The position numbers and the translations under genes were made by a program. From assembly GCA_015488935.1 (NCBI GenBank), contig WFMU01000320.1, positions 1-7,664 on the forward strand: 7,664 nt of DNA, written 5' to 3'. Each line of letters starts with the position of its first letter. The first letter of the stretch is position 1. The notes below the pieces were generated by a model that was not told where the DNA came from, did not search any database, and saw only the letters and a program-made list of their open reading frames with translations. Positions 5,221 through 7,664 of this stretch are shown here, piece by piece. Source of the DNA: Flavobacteriaceae bacterium (lineage in GTDB: Bacteria; Bacteroidota; Bacteroidia; Flavobacteriales; Flavobacteriaceae).

Positions 5221-6870
5221 GTGACTTATTTTACTTCGTTTAAAAAATCTATTGTTGGTATTGCATTACCTGAAAAGTTTACGTTTCCTTTTTATTACGA
5301 TCCGCATCCGTTGGCTGCATTGGCGGCTGCCGAATTACAGGAATATCTCCACAGTTCATCGGATTTTAATCACAGTCTTGGTTTACAAGAGAATACGCAT
5401 GAAATTGGTAAAATGTTCGGTGTTCTTGTGGTTAAAAACAAAAATAATGAGCTTGGTTATCTAAGTGCGTTTTCTGGTAATTTACCGAATCAGAGTAACT
5501 TGGATCGTTTTGTGCCTCCTGTTTATGATGTTTTACATAAGGATAGTTTTTTTTCTAAAGAAAATGCTGCTTTAATTGCTTTGAGCGAAGAGATTACTGC
5601 TTTAGAAAATGATACGCACTATATTAAACTAAAAAAAATGGTTGCGGAGAATAATAGTCTTGCAGAAAAAATTATTTCTACAGAAAAGGAAAAACTCAAA
5701 AAACGAAAACTACAACGAAAGTTTCGAAAAAATAATGCAAATCCTTTTACGGAATCGTTAAAAAAACAATTACAAAATGAAAGTCTCCACGATAAGTTTT
5801 ACTTGAGAGAATTGATTTGTTATTACGAGGATAAGTTTATTATACTGCAAGAGGAACTAAATACGTGGCTTCGCAAAATTGCTTCTTTAAAATCTTTGAG
5901 AAATGCAAAATCGAATGCTTTGCATCGCAAGATTTTTGCGCAGTATGATTTTTTAAATTCTGCTGGAAAAACAAAAAATTTACTTGCTATTTTTAAGGAT
6001 TTAAATATGGTGGCTCCTGCTGGTACTGGCGACTGTGCTGCGCCTAAATTATTACAGTTTGCTTTTTTAAACGAGCTAAAACCTATTACAATGGCGGAAT
6101 TTTGGTGGGGAAAACCTGGCAATGCTGCTATTCGCAAACATGGTCATTTTTATCCTTCCTGTAAAAGTAAATGTGAACCTGTTTTATCGCACATGTTAGA
6201 TGGTATGTTGTTGGATGATAATCCGCTTACCCAAAATTTGGCAAAGGATAAAAAGATTGATATTATTTTTGAGGATACGGATTTATTGGTTATCCATAAA
6301 CCTGCGGAACTTTTGTCGGTTCCTGGTAAATCTATTTCGGATTCTGTTTTTAGTAGATTTAAGGTTTTGTTTCCTGAATCTGCGGATTTTTTAATTGTAC
6401 ATCGTTTGGATATGTCCACTTCTGGATTGATGTTACTTGCTAAAAATAAAAGGAGTCATCAATTTTTACAAAGTCAGTTTATACAGCGTACTATTAAAAA
6501 ACAATACATTGCGATTTTGGATGGTATTATTGCTAAAAATAATGGTACAATCTGTTTGCCTTTGCGTGTGGATTTAGAGGATAGACCTAAGCAGTTGGTT
6601 TGTTTTAAGCATGGTAAACCTGCAACTACCAAATGGCAGGTTTTATTTCGTAAGGATGGCAAAACGCGGGTTTTATTTATGCCTATTACTGGTAGAACGC
6701 ATCAGTTGCGTGTGCATGCTGCTCATGTTTTGGGACTGAATACTGCTATTGTTGGCGATGATTTGTATGGTAAAAAAGCGGATAGATTACATTTACATGC
6801 TTCGTTTATTTCGTTTGTTCATCCGACTTCGAAAGAAATGATGTCTTTTGAACTTGCTGCGGATTTTTGA
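5221..6870 (+). CDS. RluA-family RNA pseudouridine synthase with a long N-terminal extension
   Basis: The C-terminal third (about residue 345 onward) is an RluA-type catalytic domain that isomerises uridine in rRNA or tRNA. It has DTDLLVIHKPAELLSVPG, the catalytic loop HRLDMSTSGLMLLAK with Asp397, and GRTHQLRVHAAH...GDDLYG near the end. The first 330 residues are a separate region: FTFPFYYDPHPLAALAA.EL near 21-41, MFGVLV.....LGYLSAFSGNLP near 66-89, a charged helical stretch with coiled-coil character (about 115-245), then APAGTGDCAAPKLLQ, AEFWWGKP and HGHFYPSCKSKCEP with Cys272, Cys314 and Cys318. Long RluA proteins of this layout occur in Bacteroidetes and gamma-proteobacteria; what the extension does is unknown to me, and the target uridine cannot be assigned. 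From GTG 5221 the protein is 549 residues. A TTG at 5185 would give 561 but precedes the likely promoter. The stop is followed at once by T8 (6871-6878), without a clear hairpin. Confidence 0.9.
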   Translation: MTYFTSFKKSIVGIALPEKFTFPFYYDPHPLAALAAAELQEYLHSSSDFNHSLGLQENTHEIGKMFGVLVVKNKNNELGYLSAFSGNLPNQSNLDRFVPPVYDVLHKDSFFSKENAALIALSEEITALENDTHYIKLKKMVAENNSLAEKIISTEKEKLKKRKLQRKFRKNNANPFTESLKKQLQNESLHDKFYLRELICYYEDKFIILQEELNTWLRKIASLKSLRNAKSNALHRKIFAQYDFLNSAGKTKNLLAIFKDLNMVAPAGTGDCAAPKLLQFAFLNELKPITMAEFWWGKPGNAAIRKHGHFYPSCKSKCEPVLSHMLDGMLLDDNPLTQNLAKDKKIDIIFEDTDLLVIHKPAELLSVPGKSISDSVFSRFKVLFPESADFLIVHRLDMSTSGLMLLAKNKRSHQFLQSQFIQRTIKKQYIAILDGIIAKNNGTICLPLRVDLEDRPKQLVCFKHGKPATTKWQVLFRKDGKTRVLFMPITGRTHQLRVHAAHVLGLNTAIVGDDLYGKKADRLHLHASFISFVHPTSKEMMSFELAADF

Positions 6871-6881
6871 TTTTTTTTAAC

Positions 6882-6919
6882 CGCAATGGACGCTGTGGAA
6901 TCGCTAGGTTCGCTATGGC
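6882..6919. repeat. Degenerate repeat of about 10 bp (CGCTATGGA-like), four units
   Basis: Just past the pseudouridine synthase stop and its T8 run, CGCAATGGA, CGCTGTGGAAT, CGCTAGGTT and CGCTATGGC follow each other with CGC at 6882, 6891, 6902 and 6911. This resembles the AACCGCAA.GG.CGCAAAG-type intergenic repeats I associate with Bacteroidetes, but it is degenerate. It is GC-richer than its surroundings. No hairpin of use as a terminator was seen. Confidence 0.4.
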
Positions 6920-6928
6920 TAGTTGATG

Positions 6929-7129
6929 GTGTATTAATTCTGAATTCCCTAATTCCGTCACTACTTTTTGTACCATTTATCTCAACTTCTTTTAATATGT
7001 TTTCAGGCACTTCGAATCTGGTTTGTTCTTTAAATTCCTTCTGATTAAAAAGGTTTTAGGTTTTTCATATTGGATATAAATTTCTAATGTTCCTTTTCCA
7101 ATTTCGTGGTCAATAATTTTTCTTAAGCG
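6929..7129 (-). pseudogene. Frameshifted coding remnant, family not recognised
   Basis: On the minus strand, 7129 to about 7052 reads LRKIIDHEIGKGTLEIYIQY then EKPKTF. After a one-base frame change at the A5 run (7047-7051) it continues FNQKEFKEQTRFEVPENILK then EVEINGTKSSDGIREFRIN to about 6940. The joined text looks like genuine charged globular protein. One frame ends in TGA at 7132 upstream, and neither has a good start codon. Beyond 6930 the frame runs into the degenerate CGC repeat and then antisense into the pseudouridine synthase gene, which cannot be its natural end. I read this as an internal piece of a dead gene with both ends lost. I do not recognise the family. A sequencing error in A5 could explain the frameshift but not the missing ends. 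Confidence 0.4.
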
Positions 7130-7337
7130 TCAGATACTGATCTGTTTTAGGAGTAACTAAAAGTTGAGATTAGTATCAGTAAGTTCAATTAGTAAATGCA
7201 ATAAATGATTGCTGTTGATTTTTATCAATTCTTATAACTGCTAACGTTTGGTTACGTTTGGTGCTGTCTGAAAATACCATAATTTTCGGATTTAGCACTT
7301 TTAACAAGCGCAAGACTATCTTAATTTAAGCGATTAA
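7130..7337. other. Non-coding stretch with short repeats
   Basis: No supported gene was seen on either strand. Visible items are two near-identical 10-mers, ACGTTTGGTT (7244-7253) and ACGTTTGGTG (7254-7263), in the setting ATAACTGCTAACGTTTGG, which resembles a recurring flavobacterial intergenic element as I recall it, and GATACTGATC at 7133-7142. At the right end ATTAACTA occurs twice (7333-7340 and 7343-7350), just where the next coding remnant begins. The stretch looks like decayed accessory DNA. Confidence 0.35.
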
Positions 7338-7514
7338 CTAGCATTAACTATTGTTTTTGATAAACCCTCTAATGAACTTTGTCAAAAATATCAATTAGCT
7401 TCGGAAGAAGATATTGCTCATATAATTTGTGTGCCTGGTATCTCTCGAAGTGAAATAGACATCTTCATAACTGAATTCAAAAATGAATTAAAAGATGTAG
7501 AAACCGTTGTTTAG
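7338..7514 (+). pseudogene. Start-less C-terminal coding remnant, family not recognised
   Basis: An open frame of 58 codons lies between an in-frame TAA at 7335 and a TAG at 7512. It contains no ATG, GTG or TTG codon suited as a start with useful upstream signals. From 7350 it reads IVFDKPSNELCQKYQLASEE, then DIAHIICVPGISRSEIDIFI and TEFKNELKDVETVV. The composition is that of a soluble, partly helical protein C-terminus. It begins at the doubled ATTAACTA motif, which may mark the break point that removed the 5' part. It ends about 100 bp before the putative group II intron boundary. I cannot name a family. Confidence 0.4.
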
Positions 7515-7550
7515 TAAAGTGATTTTATCATACAAAAAGTCGAGTAGGTG

Positions 7551-7592
7551 TTTCCATTTCAAAGAACTTTTTATCTTTGTACCCTGTGGAAA
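7551..7592. other. Two-tiered stem-loop between two CTACTCGA motifs
   Basis: TTTCCA (7551-7556) pairs with TGGAAA (7587-7592), and inside it CAAAGA (7560-7565) pairs with TCTTTG (7574-7579) around an 8-base loop. The structure sits directly downstream, on the minus strand, of the putative group II intron end and upstream of a second copy of the CTACTCGA motif (7540-7547). It also contains TATCTTTG on the plus strand, which by itself looks like a -7 promoter element. Confidence 0.45.
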
Positions 7593-7615
7593 TGCAGGAC
7601 ACACAACGGTGTAGA

Positions 7616-7664
7616 ATCGAGTAGACGGCTGACGGTCAAATGACCGCCAGTGCGCCTCTCACAC
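7616..7664 (-). mobile_element. 3' end of a group II intron (domain VI and 3' boundary), partial
   Basis: Read on the minus strand from the right edge, the sequence is GTGTGAGAGGCGCACTGGCG followed by GTCATTTGACCGTCAGCC and GTCTACTCGATT. This matches the layout after domain V in many bacterial group II introns: a GTGTGAGAGG linker, a domain VI hairpin (CTGGCGGTCA paired with TGACCGTCAG, one G-U pair, 2-nt loop), and a CTACTCGATT-type end with a candidate branch-point A in CTACTC. The 3' end would be near 7615-7617. Domain V and any maturase gene lie beyond the window, on the minus strand. This rests on memory of intron consensus sequences; only about 50 bp is visible. If right, this is a self-splicing retroelement inserted in the debris region. 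Confidence 0.6.

Noticed and set aside
5823..6419. Two minus-strand open frames of about 90-104 codons
   Set aside because: Shadows of the pseudouridine synthase gene, which has clear family motifs in its own frame.
7572..7579. TATCTTTG, a perfect plus-strand -7 promoter match
   Set aside because: No plus-strand gene follows before the window edge, and the bases form one arm of a stem-loop; may be chance or serve something outside the window.

Overview
The window looks like a piece of a chromosome from a marine or soil Flavobacteriia (Bacteroidetes) species. The DNA is very AT-rich. Start sites lack a clear Shine-Dalgarno sequence, and at least one promoter-like site matches the Bacteroidetes -7 element TAnnTTTG. 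The proteins (TruA, an MsbA/MdlB-like ABC exporter, a two-subunit xanthine dehydrogenase and a long RluA-type pseudouridine synthase with an extra N-terminal region) read like flavobacterial versions. This assignment comes from protein style and signals only; no rRNA or marker phylogeny is available here.

Layout. Minus strand, right to left: xdhA (3431-4843, [2Fe-2S] plus FAD subunit), then xdhB (1143-3392, molybdopterin subunit), then a repeat-rich gap (965-1142), then truA (221-964), then the first 59 codons of an ABC exporter running off the left edge. Plus strand: a pseudouridine synthase (5221-6870), divergent from xdhA across a 377-bp intergenic region that holds repeats, hairpins and probably both promoters. 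From 6871 to the right edge there is no intact gene. That stretch holds short degenerate repeats, a frameshifted minus-strand coding remnant, a start-less plus-strand coding remnant and, at the right edge, what looks like the 3' end (domain VI and 3' boundary) of a group II intron read on the minus strand.

How the genes relate. XdhA and XdhB together make a complete electron path (Moco, two 2Fe-2S clusters, FAD) for oxidising hypoxanthine and xanthine to urate, with all the recognisable catalytic residues kept. The usual third gene, the Moco-insertion factor xdhC, is not in the window. TruA and the RluA-type enzyme are both RNA pseudouridine synthases, but they are on opposite strands and nothing suggests they are co-regulated.

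Most notable: three short palindromes of one pattern (CCCnAAGTnTnGGG), two with apparent compensatory base changes, lie before, between and after the xdh genes. Two of them sit in TGAGTTATGA-type repeat tracts arranged as inverted copies around xdhAB. The xdhA/rluA intergenic region has a three-armed structure in which one arm can pair perfectly with either of two others. The putative group II intron end is followed 77 nt later by a second copy of its terminal CTACTCGA motif with a stem-loop in between, which could be a 3' extension or a second intron scar. I did not find a clear new multi-gene system.
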